NCBI RefSeq assembly: GCF_001659685.2
Contig: NZ_LXYE02000035.1
Coordinates: 62,001 to 126,000 of the forward strand
Reading direction: 5' to 3'
DNA length: 64,000 bases
DNA from: Labilibacter marinus
Lineage (GTDB): Bacteria; Bacteroidota; Bacteroidia; Bacteroidales; Marinilabiliaceae
The translations under genes were made by a program, and so were the position numbers. The first letter of the stretch is position 1. The number at the start of each line of letters is the position of its first letter. Positions 1 to 8,885 of this stretch are shown here, piece by piece. Below the pieces are notes generated by a model. The model saw only the letters and a list, made by a program, of their open reading frames with translations, did no database searches and was not told where the DNA came from.

Positions 1-933
1 CACAAACTTAAACTCACGGATTCCCACGTTGGTTGTTGTTACTTCTGTTTCCAAACCATTCACTAAAAGCTTAGTTTCTAGGGTGTACAAATTGGGGTGC
101 TTTGGCGACCAAAGTTGGGTGTTTTGTACGTTTATTTGCTGAATTAACTCTTTATCATTTTTTTTATCTAAATGTATAATTTCAGATGCTATATTTTCAA
201 TAACTTGATTCTTGTACTTTAGAGTGTGCACTACTTGTATGTTTGCAGGTTCACTGTGCTCGTTGGAAATATGCGTTTTCACTTCTACAATCGATATTGC
301 TTTCGATACTTTTGGAGTATGCACAAATATGCCACCTCCAGCAATTTTATTAGCAATGACAGGGTGAGAAATATGCACTTTATCCTTCACGATAAGATGT
401 GCATTGCGATATAGTCCCCCGTAAAAACAGAAGTCGAGTTTCTTAAGAGGTTTGGGTCCGGTTAACGGATTGTCGGTATTATTTAGCTTAACGGCAATCG
501 TATTTTCTTTTCCATATGTTACGTAATCAGAGATATCAAAAACAACAGGGAGATATCCACCTTGATGTTTCTTTACTTTTATACCGTTAATCCAAAACTC
601 CGACCTTCCCATAGCTCCTTCAAATTCAAGAATAAGCTTCTTCCCTTTAAATGCCAATGGGATATTAAAGATTTTACGGTACCAACAGGTACCTTGCCAC
701 ATATCATTGCAAACATATTTTTCGAGCTTGGCAGAATGTGGCAAGCATACGCTTGCCCAGGATTCAGCATTATATGTTACCATTTCATATTGTTGAGATT
801 CATTTTGATTATCCACCAAAAGAAAACTCCAACCATCATTAAAGTTTATTTTCCCATTTCGGATATCTTGCTTGCAGGATATAGAAGTCATGATGAGTAC
901 AATGAAAAATATAGTGTTTATTGGATTCTTCAT
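1..933 (-). CDS. GH2 family glycoside hydrolase, lipoprotein, 3' part outside window
   Basis: Reading leftward from the ATG at 933, 311 codons stay open to the window edge, so only the N-terminal part is seen. The protein begins with a hydrophobic stretch ending in a lipobox (TSISC, Cys20), so it is probably a surface or periplasmic lipoprotein. It continues as a GH2 sugar-binding jelly roll (DMWQGTCWYRK, then GRSEFWINGIKV, then YGGLYRNAHL) and an immunoglobulin-like domain ending near LWSPKHPNLYTLE. This order is that of beta-galactosidase/beta-glucuronidase-type enzymes. The catalytic TIM barrel and both glutamates lie outside the window, so the substrate cannot be judged. The start codon overlaps the stop of the upstream GH29 by one base (TAATG), so the two are translationally coupled in one operon. 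Confidence 0.85.
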   Translation of the reverse strand, partial: MKNPINTIFFIVLIMTSISCKQDIRNGKINFNDGWSFLLVDNQNESQQYEMVTYNAESWASVCLPHSAKLEKYVCNDMWQGTCWYRKIFNIPLAFKGKKLILEFEGAMGRSEFWINGIKVKKHQGGYLPVVFDISDYVTYGKENTIAVKLNNTDNPLTGPKPLKKLDFCFYGGLYRNAHLIVKDKVHISHPVIANKIAGGGIFVHTPKVSKAISIVEVKTHISNEHSEPANIQVVHTLKYKNQVIENIASEIIHLDKKNDKELIQQINVQNTQLWSPKHPNLYTLETKLLVNGLETEVTTTNVGIREFKFV

Positions 934-2480
934 TATTTCCACTCAATTTTAAAAACAGGTATTACTGTACAGGCCGAAAGGTTTGGTAACTTAATGACAA
1001 GTGCTTTACTGCTTTGTTTCCATTTTATTTTTTGATTTGAACCTAAGAGCGTGACCGATGATACTTTTCCTGCTTCTTTCGTAACTTCTTTTAGTACTAT
1101 ATCTTCGGTTGGCATGCCCATTGTTGCTGCATATAGAAATGTATTCTCTTTATTTTGGGTATAACGGATATCTTTTGGGGTGTAATCAAAATCTTCTTTC
1201 CAATCGGCTGCTCCTTCTCGTTCCTGAGGACCTTCGCCATATACTGTCCAGGGGCGTGATCCGAAAATCGATTCGCCATTTGCATCCATCCATGCTGCAA
1301 GCGTTTCTAGCAATTCAACCACTTCTTTATCTACGGTTCCATCGGGGCGTTGCAATACATTTAGTAGCATGTTCCCGTTTTTACTTACTACATCAATTAA
1401 GGTGCTTAACACCCAAAATGGAGAGCGGTACATGGTTCCAGTATCATCGTTTTTCCAGTTTACGTTGTAAAACCAATCACCAATAGACGTATCGGTTTGC
1501 CATGGTTCAGGGCTAATATCAGCCAAGCCACCACGTTCGCGGTCTTCAACGCAGGTTTCGCCATCAAACACATTCCAGCCTTTATTGTGACGAGCAGGTT
1601 TTGCCAGATACACGGCTTCTAACTGACCCTTGTTTTTCTCTATATCCGCATTGTAAAAATTGGCTAACATTTCTTCGCCGTAAGTTCCAAAGGGTAAAGC
1701 GCCATCAGAGTACAATAAGTCGGGCTCATAATTCTCGAGCAAATCAGTCATTCGGGCAAACCATAATTGAGCAAACATACCGTTGTTGGTAACCCAGCTT
1801 TCGTGTTTTGCGGTAGATTTACTGTAGTATAAGTCCCATAGTTTTGGATCAGCACCATCGTATGGTACTCCTGCTTTAGGGCCATCGATATCGGCTCCTT
1901 TATTGGCTTGCCACCAACCGTAACCAGCCGAAAGGTGCTCCGATACACCAAACTTTAAACCATGCTTTTTTGCCGCTTTCGACCATGCTCCTACAATGTC
2001 GCGTTTTGGGCCCATATCTACCGCATTCCATCGGTTAAATTTTGAATCCCAAAGGTCAAAATTATCATGATGCACACCCATGCTTACAAAGTATTTGGCC
2101 CCAGCCTTTTTGTATAATTTCATCAATTCTTCAGGATTAAACTTTTCGGCTTTCCATAGAGGAATAAGGTCTTTGTATCCAAATTCTGATGGATGTCCAT
2201 AGGTTTTAACATGATGAGCGTAAGTTGTTTTTCTATTTTTATTCCTTGTGTGCTGCTCGTACATCACACGTGCATACCAATCGCCATGCATGGGTACCGA
2301 TTGTGGCCCCCAATGCGCCCAAATTCCAAACTTGGCATCGCGAAACCATTCAGGACATTCGTACTGTCTCAATGATTCCATGTTTGCCTCGAATTTCTTA
2401 TTTGTGGGTGTTTGTGCCCATATGTTTGTTGCAATTAGCAAAGACAAACTGATAGTACTTAATAGAGTATTGTATTTCAT
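933..2480 (-). CDS. GH29 alpha-L-fucosidase-type enzyme, secreted
   Basis: 515 residues with a cleavable signal peptide (about residues 1-22, WAQ). The GH29 barrel begins with WFRDAKFGIWAHWGPQSVP (45-63). The sugar-binding His pair lies in GVHHDNFDLWD (135-145), where most relatives have HHDGF. The expected nucleophile is Asp259 in PDLLYSDG. A C-terminal beta-sandwich of about 100 residues follows. GH29 enzymes remove alpha-L-fucose, and some algal-galactan members remove alpha-L-galactose. The neighbouring alpha-galactosidases and SusCD suggest it trims a galactan branch, but fucose cannot be excluded. It sits between GH27 and GH2 on the same strand, with a one-base overlap to the GH2. Family assignment is firm, substrate is not. 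Confidence 0.92.
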   Translation of the reverse strand: MKYNTLLSTISLSLLIATNIWAQTPTNKKFEANMESLRQYECPEWFRDAKFGIWAHWGPQSVPMHGDWYARVMYEQHTRNKNRKTTYAHHVKTYGHPSEFGYKDLIPLWKAEKFNPEELMKLYKKAGAKYFVSMGVHHDNFDLWDSKFNRWNAVDMGPKRDIVGAWSKAAKKHGLKFGVSEHLSAGYGWWQANKGADIDGPKAGVPYDGADPKLWDLYYSKSTAKHESWVTNNGMFAQLWFARMTDLLENYEPDLLYSDGALPFGTYGEEMLANFYNADIEKNKGQLEAVYLAKPARHNKGWNVFDGETCVEDRERGGLADISPEPWQTDTSIGDWFYNVNWKNDDTGTMYRSPFWVLSTLIDVVSKNGNMLLNVLQRPDGTVDKEVVELLETLAAWMDANGESIFGSRPWTVYGEGPQEREGAADWKEDFDYTPKDIRYTQNKENTFLYAATMGMPTEDIVLKEVTKEAGKVSSVTLLGSNQKIKWKQSSKALVIKLPNLSACTVIPVFKIEWK

Positions 2481-2610
2481 CTGTTTAAACTTTCTTTCAA
2501 TGAATATTTGTATCTCGCAAATAAATCCAATCTCCGAATCAAGTTCAGAGTAGGCTATCCCTTTGTATGATAATTACATGATTTGAAATATATGCGATTT
2601 TATGATAGTA

Positions 2611-4194
2611 TTACTTTATTTTAACAAGAACAACCCCATGCGAAGGGACTAAAGCTTTAAACTCATTCTCATATGTCCCTATATCTTTCTGACGCCATAC
2701 ATCACGAATACTTTTAGCCCCAGTTAATCCTGCGATTCTCCAATCCAAAGTAAGAACTGCTTCTTCATCCTTTAAGTTAAAAATACCTACAGCTTTGCTG
2801 CCATCAGCCAACTCTTTTACAAAAATCTCGAAATTAGGGGTACACATTGCAGATTGTGCTGGCCTACATAATTCATCTTGCTGTAAGGCCAACACTTCAT
2901 GATTGGTTAACAGTTTTACGGTAAACTCATCCATCATTTCAATAGGGCAACCTATTAAAAGCGGAGCCGACCATAAACTCCACAACGAAATATGACTGTA
3001 TTGTTCATCGGCCGTAAGTTTAGATGGTTTTAATTCTACTCCTTTAGTTCCCCAACTTTGATGTCCTACAACTAACATATCGGGATCTGGATAATGCCCT
3101 GGTGCTCCATCAAACCCTGCTTCTAGCCATGCTTTGTGCAAAACCCACTCTTCGCGAATATTCAAGTGTGCTCCTCCTTGATCCCAACGATCTTTTAAGT
3201 CTCCTCCTGTACGGATTACATTGGCTATTTTCCCGATTTTTTCGGCCAAATGCACAGGACAAGTATTAGAAGTAGAAAATACAATATCACGTCCTGAGTT
3301 TATAAGTGCATCTGACATACGTTCTGTACTTTCGTAATCATTAGTATACCAATCGTATTTCAAATAATCAATTCCCCAAGCAGCCCACTGTTTGGCATCA
3401 TTTTCCTCAAATTTATATCGTCCAACTATCCAATTTTCGTTACCATTATCGGCTAAAGATTTATCCCATTTCCCTTTTTTATTATTACTGGTACTTCCTG
3501 CATAACCAGCATAACTGGTTATCCAAGGCGTAGAATAAATCCCAGCTTTAAGCCCCATATTATGAATCTCATCGCACATCCTTTTCATATCAGGAAAGGT
3601 TTCTGGATTCGACTGAATACCATTAAATTTACCACCTCTAACACCTTGCCAAACATCATCAATATTGATATAACTCCAACCATAGTCTTTCAGGCCTTTA
3701 TTTACCATCGCTTTTGCCGAAGCCAGCACGCGCTCCTGCGTTACATTATGCCCCCAACAATTCCAGGAATTCCAGCCAAGTGGTGGAGTTAAACAAATTT
3801 CATCACCTACTTTAATTTTTAGTTTCTTTTCATCGCTTCCCAAATTATTTTTAGCAATGAGCATAATAATATATTCTCTTTTCTCTTTAGAAATAATGTT
3901 TCCTGAAATAACTCCAGTTTGAGCATTAACAGTAAGTCCTTCTGGCAAATTTTGTGCAACATATTCTAAAGTCCCTTTTCCGGTTGCCGGAATGGTATAA
4001 AGGAATGGAGAACCCGGTCTTACACCAAAAACCGATGCTCCATGAATTTGAGGCGTATCGGGAATACTAGGTGTTAGTATGTATTTCCCCTCTCCTCTTT
4101 CAGGATTATAAACCTTTACTTTTTCAGATGTAAAACTTAAAACACTTATGCTTAACACCGCTAAAGCAATCAATTTAATTTTTTTAGATATCAT
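2611..4194 (-). CDS. GH27 alpha-galactosidase (melibiase-like)
   Basis: 527 residues. A signal peptide is followed by an Ig-like domain (about 45-130, including LPEGLTVNAQTGVISG) common in bacterial GH27 proteins. The barrel starts at LGWNSWNCWGHN (139-150). The nucleophile is Asp281 in YLKYDWY. The general acid/base is probably Asp332, four residues after Arg328 (RTGGD), matching the spacing in the family. GH27 removes terminal alpha-D-galactose; some members remove alpha-N-acetylgalactosamine or beta-L-arabinopyranose. The C-terminal beta-sandwich is complete. The start ATG lies five bases after the ancestral end of the decayed GH29 tail at 4200, showing that an intact GH29 once sat immediately upstream in the operon. 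Confidence 0.92.
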   Translation of the reverse strand: MISKKIKLIALAVLSISVLSFTSEKVKVYNPERGEGKYILTPSIPDTPQIHGASVFGVRPGSPFLYTIPATGKGTLEYVAQNLPEGLTVNAQTGVISGNIISKEKREYIIMLIAKNNLGSDEKKLKIKVGDEICLTPPLGWNSWNCWGHNVTQERVLASAKAMVNKGLKDYGWSYINIDDVWQGVRGGKFNGIQSNPETFPDMKRMCDEIHNMGLKAGIYSTPWITSYAGYAGSTSNNKKGKWDKSLADNGNENWIVGRYKFEENDAKQWAAWGIDYLKYDWYTNDYESTERMSDALINSGRDIVFSTSNTCPVHLAEKIGKIANVIRTGGDLKDRWDQGGAHLNIREEWVLHKAWLEAGFDGAPGHYPDPDMLVVGHQSWGTKGVELKPSKLTADEQYSHISLWSLWSAPLLIGCPIEMMDEFTVKLLTNHEVLALQQDELCRPAQSAMCTPNFEIFVKELADGSKAVGIFNLKDEEAVLTLDWRIAGLTGAKSIRDVWRQKDIGTYENEFKALVPSHGVVLVKIK

Positions 4195-4199
4195 GATAT

Positions 4200-4428
4200 T
4201 TATTTTTTGAAATCAACTTTAAAAAGCAAAAGCTGCCTGACAAGGATTTTTGCCTTGAACTTGAATACTTATGCCTTCCGTCGTTTGTATCCATTGAATT
4301 TTGTTTTTAACGCATATGAATTTTACCGTTGGATCGGCAATATAAATATGTGTGAACAGAGGGTTATTGGCTTTAGCAATAATATTAAAAGCCATTAGAG
4401 TCATAAATAGTAAAAAGGTATTCTTCAT
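4200..4428 (-). pseudogene. Decayed GH43-GH29 deletion chimera
   Basis: A 69-codon open frame (4219-4428) has two halves from different families. Residues 1 to about 37 are a signal peptide followed by NNPLFTHIYIADPTVKF, matching the start of the neighbouring GH43 (QNPIIKHKYTADPSARVF). The rest, KNKIQWIQTTEGISIQV onward, matches the C-terminal beta-sandwich of the window's GH29 enzymes (compare NQKIKWKQSSKALVIKL). The frame stops at 4219 because a run of five T follows AFAF. With one T removed, the reading continues KVDFKK and stops at 4200, the normal kind of GH29 end. The simplest history is loss of everything between an upstream GH43 and a downstream GH29, then a one-base slip. No active site is left. 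Confidence 0.8.
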
Positions 4429-4556
4429 CAGTTTAAAATTAGCATTAAGATATCAGTACAGAGACAAAAGATTGAACTAAAGCTTTGTAAGGCTTAAATG
4501 CGGTTTAAAGGGATGAGTTATAAAAACTAGTTCTAAAGAAGGCTTATGAGGCTCAA

Positions 4557-5567
4557 CTAATTACTTAATTGAGTAATACCTTCTTTGGATGGAGTTACAG
4601 TTTGAATGGTTCCATCTTTATTGAAAAACAATTTATCTACACACACCGAACGTTTGTGGTTACTTCCTGAAATATCTTTGGTGTGATAAAAAACATACCA
4701 TTGCCCTTTGTATTCCACCACCGAACCATGGGTAGTATTAGAACTTACTGTTTCTAACACTTTTCCTTTATAAATAAAAGGGCCAAGTGGGTTATCAGAC
4801 ATGGCATAAACCATAGCCCCATCATTACACCAACCGTTGGCATAAACTAAATAGTATTTGCCCTCTTTTTTAAAAACCCAAGGACCTTCGCCATATGCAC
4901 CATCCCCTCCGTGATATTTAACTTCATTGGGTTCTCCATCCTTTCTTTCTTTCCATAATTGGCGATTACCAGCATCATCAAATATTTCAATCTCTTTCAA
5001 CTTCCCTTTGCGCTCAATCATGTTTTTTTTGAGTTTAGTAACTCTGGCATTTCTACAACCAAAATACAAATAGGCCTGACCATCATCGTCAATTAAAATA
5101 CCTGGATCTATGGGTTCTTTTCCTGCAAATGGCTCTGTGGCATTATCCACTAAGGGTTTGTTTAAAGGATCTTTGAATGGCCCCACTGGCGAATCTGCCA
5201 CAGCAACGCCAATTTTATTTCTTTCTACAGGATAATAAAAATAATACTTACCATTACGCTCAACACAATCGGGAGCCCAAGCCCATTTACTTGCCCATTT
5301 GATATCTTCTAAACTAAATATTTTTCCATGGTCCGTCCAATTAAACATATCAGTTGTTGAAAATAATGCCCAGTCTTCCATATCGTAATACTTAGCATCA
5401 TTTTTATCGTGCGAAGTATACACATATAAGGTATCATTGAATACTCTGGCAGAAGGATCAGCAGTATACTTGTGTTTGATGATTGGGTTTTGAGCACCTA
5501 TTGTTGGTGCAATAAGAAAAGTAAGAACTATAAAAGCTAGTTTATTAAGCATGATATTATTTTTCAT
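4557..5567 (-). CDS. GH43 family glycoside hydrolase
   Basis: 336 residues with a signal peptide ending near IGAQ (residue 26). The five-bladed propeller carries the GH43 triad: base Asp37 in TADPSA, pKa modulator Asp154 in EPIDPGILIDDDG, and acid Glu227 in YGEGPW. It is single-domain, with no C-terminal lectin or sandwich. GH43 enzymes are mostly alpha-L-arabinofuranosidases and beta-xylosidases, with some exo-galactanases. The surrounding alpha-galactosidases and GH29 make an arabinose- or galactose-containing glycan plausible, but the subfamily cannot be set by eye. It starts 11 bases after a strong terminator-like stem (5578-5612), so its expression relative to the GH42-like gene upstream may be attenuated. 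Confidence 0.9.
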   Translation of the reverse strand: MKNNIMLNKLAFIVLTFLIAPTIGAQNPIIKHKYTADPSARVFNDTLYVYTSHDKNDAKYYDMEDWALFSTTDMFNWTDHGKIFSLEDIKWASKWAWAPDCVERNGKYYFYYPVERNKIGVAVADSPVGPFKDPLNKPLVDNATEPFAGKEPIDPGILIDDDGQAYLYFGCRNARVTKLKKNMIERKGKLKEIEIFDDAGNRQLWKERKDGEPNEVKYHGGDGAYGEGPWVFKKEGKYYLVYANGWCNDGAMVYAMSDNPLGPFIYKGKVLETVSSNTTHGSVVEYKGQWYVFYHTKDISGSNHKRSVCVDKLFFNKDGTIQTVTPSKEGITQLSN

Positions 5568-5577
5568 TAAAAAAAGT

Positions 5578-5612
5578 AAAGCCGTGAAGCCATTAAAATG
5601 CTACACGGCTTT
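5578..5612 (-). terminator. Rho-independent terminator or attenuator between GH42-like and GH43 genes
   Basis: AAAGCCGTG at 5578-5586 pairs with CACGGCTTT at 5604-5612, extended inside by AGC/GCT after one mismatch. On the minus strand the stem is followed by ACTTTTTTT. It lies 13 bases after the GH42-like stop codon and 11 bases before the GH43 start. Confidence 0.75.
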
Positions 5613-5624
5613 GTATACAATAAT

Positions 5625-8177
5625 TTACTGTCGTTTTAACAATTTAAATACCTGTTGTTGGCTGCCCGAGACTAGCCGAACCACATAGTTACCTTGAGGC
5701 AGCTCTGCAATAGAATCCGATATTACCTGAACATTTGAATATGATTTCGTTTTAATTTGCTGACCATTCATGTTATAAATGCTCATAGAAATACTTTCAG
5801 TGCTGAAATTCATCTTAATATTAAAATCTCCATTGGTGGGATTAGGATACAAGATTCCCATATCCACTGATTTTAATTTCTTAATACTTGAATCTACATT
5901 GGGTGCTTCATCCACAATTTCCACAAAATAAACTTCGAAAGGCTTTAATTTGGTTTTTGCAGATACCTCATTACCCGTTAATAAATCAACACACTTAGTT
6001 CCATTTGAGGCGCCCGATAATTCAATAGTAATGGCAGCATCACTATTTCCTAAATTAACGATGGACAAAACATGGTTTCCTTTCTCATTTTTAACACATT
6101 TCCAAGTACAAGCCTTTAGTCCAGTACTATTCGTTTCAGACACTAGCACATCCGACTTTAACCCTTTAGAATCCATCAACTTTTGTGCTTCAGCTTGCAC
6201 TTCTTCAATAGAATTTGCAGAAATAATTGTACCCGCTCCTGCTGTAAGAGCAGCCAAAGCACGTCCATACTCATCTTTCTTTAAACTCTTTGAATCCAGC
6301 ACTACAGTTCCTCCATTATTAAGATAAGTTTGAATTGCATCCAGTTCAGCTTGTGTTACAAACTCTGTGTTATTGATAATGACAAATTCCCAGTCGACAC
6401 CTTTTTTAAATATATCTTCCGTCACGAATCCGATGGGCACTCCTTCAAAAAATACGGACTCATAAGTCGCAAAAACCTTATCCATATATACTTCATCATT
6501 CAACGAAGATGTTTTTGAATAAAACACTCTCACAGGCTTTTTTAACTCCTGCATTTTCAATAATTCTTCACTATGGGCATTCATATCCATGTAAGTAGAA
6601 GTAATATTAAATAATGCTTGTGGCTGATGCGAAATATCCGTCATATTACTTTGCCCAGGAGCTCTTTTCATTGATCCATCGGCATTACGAGTCCATACCC
6701 ATGTAGAAGCAGAGGTTAAACCATGCATGGTACCCAACCAATATGCCATTCGCACGTAATCCTGATTTAATTCTTGCTCGGTGAAACCGGTATTCATTAA
6801 AAAGTGATTCTCCGTATCCGTAATCAAATGCGTAGGCTGAACAGATTTAAAGAAATCAAAGGTCATGATAGCATCGCGCCAGTATAATGAATAGCGCGAT
6901 TTCCAAGGCGTGGCTTTCCAGCTGTGCAAATACTGCATGCCCGCATCACAGCCACTCATACCACTCAATTCGGTTAAGGCCTCAAAATCTAAACCATGGT
7001 CTTTAGCATTTTCTCCAAAACACCATGGCATTAATTTAATATGCACTCTGGCTTCTGGATCATATTTCTGAATTTCGTCGCGCATAAAAGTAAACCAACG
7101 CGTAATTCGATAATTATTAAAAGTCATCCAATCATACCAAATAGGTTTACCCTGATTGGCATTGGGCATAGGTAAAGTAATTTTTACATCATCAAAACTG
7201 GCAAAGCTGGTTCCCCAAAGTTGATTTAAATCAGAGATTGATTGATGCTTTTTACTTAACCATTCTCTAAAATGTTTTTTAGTAGAATCCGAAACACAGA
7301 CGCCATCACCATCCGCATTATTCCATGAGTCTGCAGCCGTAAAAAAACTTGGTTCATTCCATAATTGATAACCTAGTTTTGTTACTGGTTTCCCAGCCAA
7401 TAAGGGCACATAGTTCTCATACAACAAGGCATACATTTTTTGTGAACCAGCATGGTCTACATCAAACTTACCGTAATGACGACCGCCTATTTGAATATCT
7501 GGCCATTTTGTTTTAGCCCACTCTGCCACATTATTTTGGTCGGTCCAAATGGTACCAATGCCTTCATTCTGTTTATTAGACCAATCATTGTAAGTCCAGG
7601 TTTCATGCGCTCCAAATTCATCCATTGTATAGACAACCCTTAAGCCCTCCGAGTCGGTTGCTCCATAATATTTGCTTAGTTCATCCTCATTTGATTTCCA
7701 GGTATAGTCCGCCAAAAACACAGGCTTACCATCCATGGTAATTTTATTGTCTTCAACCACCAATTGTTTCCAATCAATTTCAGGCGCAGATTGACGAACA
7801 ATTTCACCATCAATGACCAATCGAATGGTGATTATACAAGTTTTTAATAAGTTGATGATTTCTTGTCGTTCAAAATCGGGTAATTCCTCTGCCTTTTGCT
7901 GGGCATTGGTTTTAAACTCACTTTTTGCATGCGCTTCAAAATGCAACTTATTGGTGGCTACATTGGCCTCATCCCAATCTGCATAACGCATAAATAAAAC
8001 TGCTGTATGCAAGCCCATTTCTTCTCTTTCAACATCCAGTCCTTTTCCTCTGGCCTCGGCAATTAACGCTTCTAACAAAGCTATCTTTTCGTTAGCCTGT
8101 TCCTTTAATGTTTGCGCTAACACCTGCCCTGATATGGCAAGAAAAATCAACATGAATACTTGTATCTTTTTAAACAT
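5625..8177 (-). CDS. GH42-like clan GH-A glycoside hydrolase with T9SS sorting domain
   Basis: 850 residues. A signal peptide (1-21) is followed by a helical N-terminal stretch (about 22-130) and a (beta/alpha)8 barrel with Glu275 in QLWNEPSFF as likely acid/base and Glu456 in ITDTENHF as likely nucleophile. A beta-galactosidase-trimerisation-like domain comes next (about 540-680, ending LNNGGTVVLDSKSL), then a small beta domain. The last 75 residues (LYPNPTNGDFNI to VFKLLKRQ) form a type A sorting domain of the type IX secretion system, so it is exported and anchored at the cell surface. The layout fits GH42 or a related clan GH-A family acting on beta-galactosides. The exact family is uncertain. 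It may start the first step of surface cleavage. Confidence 0.8.
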   Translation of the reverse strand: MFKKIQVFMLIFLAISGQVLAQTLKEQANEKIALLEALIAEARGKGLDVEREEMGLHTAVLFMRYADWDEANVATNKLHFEAHAKSEFKTNAQQKAEELPDFERQEIINLLKTCIITIRLVIDGEIVRQSAPEIDWKQLVVEDNKITMDGKPVFLADYTWKSNEDELSKYYGATDSEGLRVVYTMDEFGAHETWTYNDWSNKQNEGIGTIWTDQNNVAEWAKTKWPDIQIGGRHYGKFDVDHAGSQKMYALLYENYVPLLAGKPVTKLGYQLWNEPSFFTAADSWNNADGDGVCVSDSTKKHFREWLSKKHQSISDLNQLWGTSFASFDDVKITLPMPNANQGKPIWYDWMTFNNYRITRWFTFMRDEIQKYDPEARVHIKLMPWCFGENAKDHGLDFEALTELSGMSGCDAGMQYLHSWKATPWKSRYSLYWRDAIMTFDFFKSVQPTHLITDTENHFLMNTGFTEQELNQDYVRMAYWLGTMHGLTSASTWVWTRNADGSMKRAPGQSNMTDISHQPQALFNITSTYMDMNAHSEELLKMQELKKPVRVFYSKTSSLNDEVYMDKVFATYESVFFEGVPIGFVTEDIFKKGVDWEFVIINNTEFVTQAELDAIQTYLNNGGTVVLDSKSLKKDEYGRALAALTAGAGTIISANSIEEVQAEAQKLMDSKGLKSDVLVSETNSTGLKACTWKCVKNEKGNHVLSIVNLGNSDAAITIELSGASNGTKCVDLLTGNEVSAKTKLKPFEVYFVEIVDEAPNVDSSIKKLKSVDMGILYPNPTNGDFNIKMNFSTESISMSIYNMNGQQIKTKSYSNVQVISDSIAELPQGNYVVRLVSGSQQQVFKLLKRQ

Positions 8178-8815
8178 AAGCTATAAATTTTACATTGGAT
8201 AATTAGAGATATAAACAACTACAATCCATCCACTTGCCATCATTCCTTTACCCTCGATTCTTTAACGCTCTTTAAATTAAAACCCAGACAACACAATACA
8301 TAAATTACACAACTGCCCTTTGTGCTCCTTATTTTCAGATACTCTATTGCCGGGTTTTAATAAAAAAAATATTCACAAAATGATGTTTTTTTAATGTATA
8401 ACGATTCACAACAATCGTCTTGATTAGACAGCATTAGAAAAAGCAATACTATTCAAAAACCTTATTCAATATTCATTATTATTTAATTGGAAACTATTAC
8501 TGTTAATAAATTTATTTTATAACACAGTTAATGTATGGATGGATACGAACTACGAACGGACAGGCAAAACACTTTTATCAGTTAAAACACTCAGTATGTT
8601 TAATTAAACCTTATATACGATCACTATTTCATATATCTTTTTAGATAGCAATTGACTCACCTATTTGATCGAGTATCGGGATAATTCAGAAATATGAAAT
8701 GATATATATAAACTAATTATTTCAAAATTATGGATAGTAATTATACTGACCAGCGTATTGTATTCTCTTTTCAGCATTGAAACGCTTTAACTAGAAGATG
8801 AATCTACCTACATTA
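8178..8815. other. Long AT-rich intergenic region, no gene seen
   Basis: About 640 bases upstream of the GH42-like gene with no open frame of protein-like composition on either strand. It must contain the promoter and probably the hybrid-regulator operator for the GH42-like to GH2 operon. I could not identify a convincing TTG/TAnnTTTG pair; CAAAATTA at 8723-8730 gives a minus-strand -7 element but lacks a matching -33 element. Confidence 0.5.
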
Positions 8816-8854
8816 AACTAAGCACTAAATTCAATGTAAAATTAGCGCTTAGTT
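8816..8854 (-). terminator. Stem-loop downstream of the hybrid two-component regulator
   Basis: AACTAAGCACTAA (8816-8828) and TTAGCGCTTAGTT (8842-8854) form a 13-bp stem with one mismatch and a 13-base loop, 31 bases after the regulator's stop codon. There is no strong U-tract on either side, so it could instead be an operator palindrome. Confidence 0.5.
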
Positions 8855-8885
8855 CTTCTAAAATCTACATGCATTGAATATCCAA

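Noticed and set aside
562-1035. 157-codon plus-strand frame, and other frames antisense to the left hydrolases
   Set aside because: They are shadows of GH2 and GH29 coding sequence on the minus strand, which have clear catalytic motifs.
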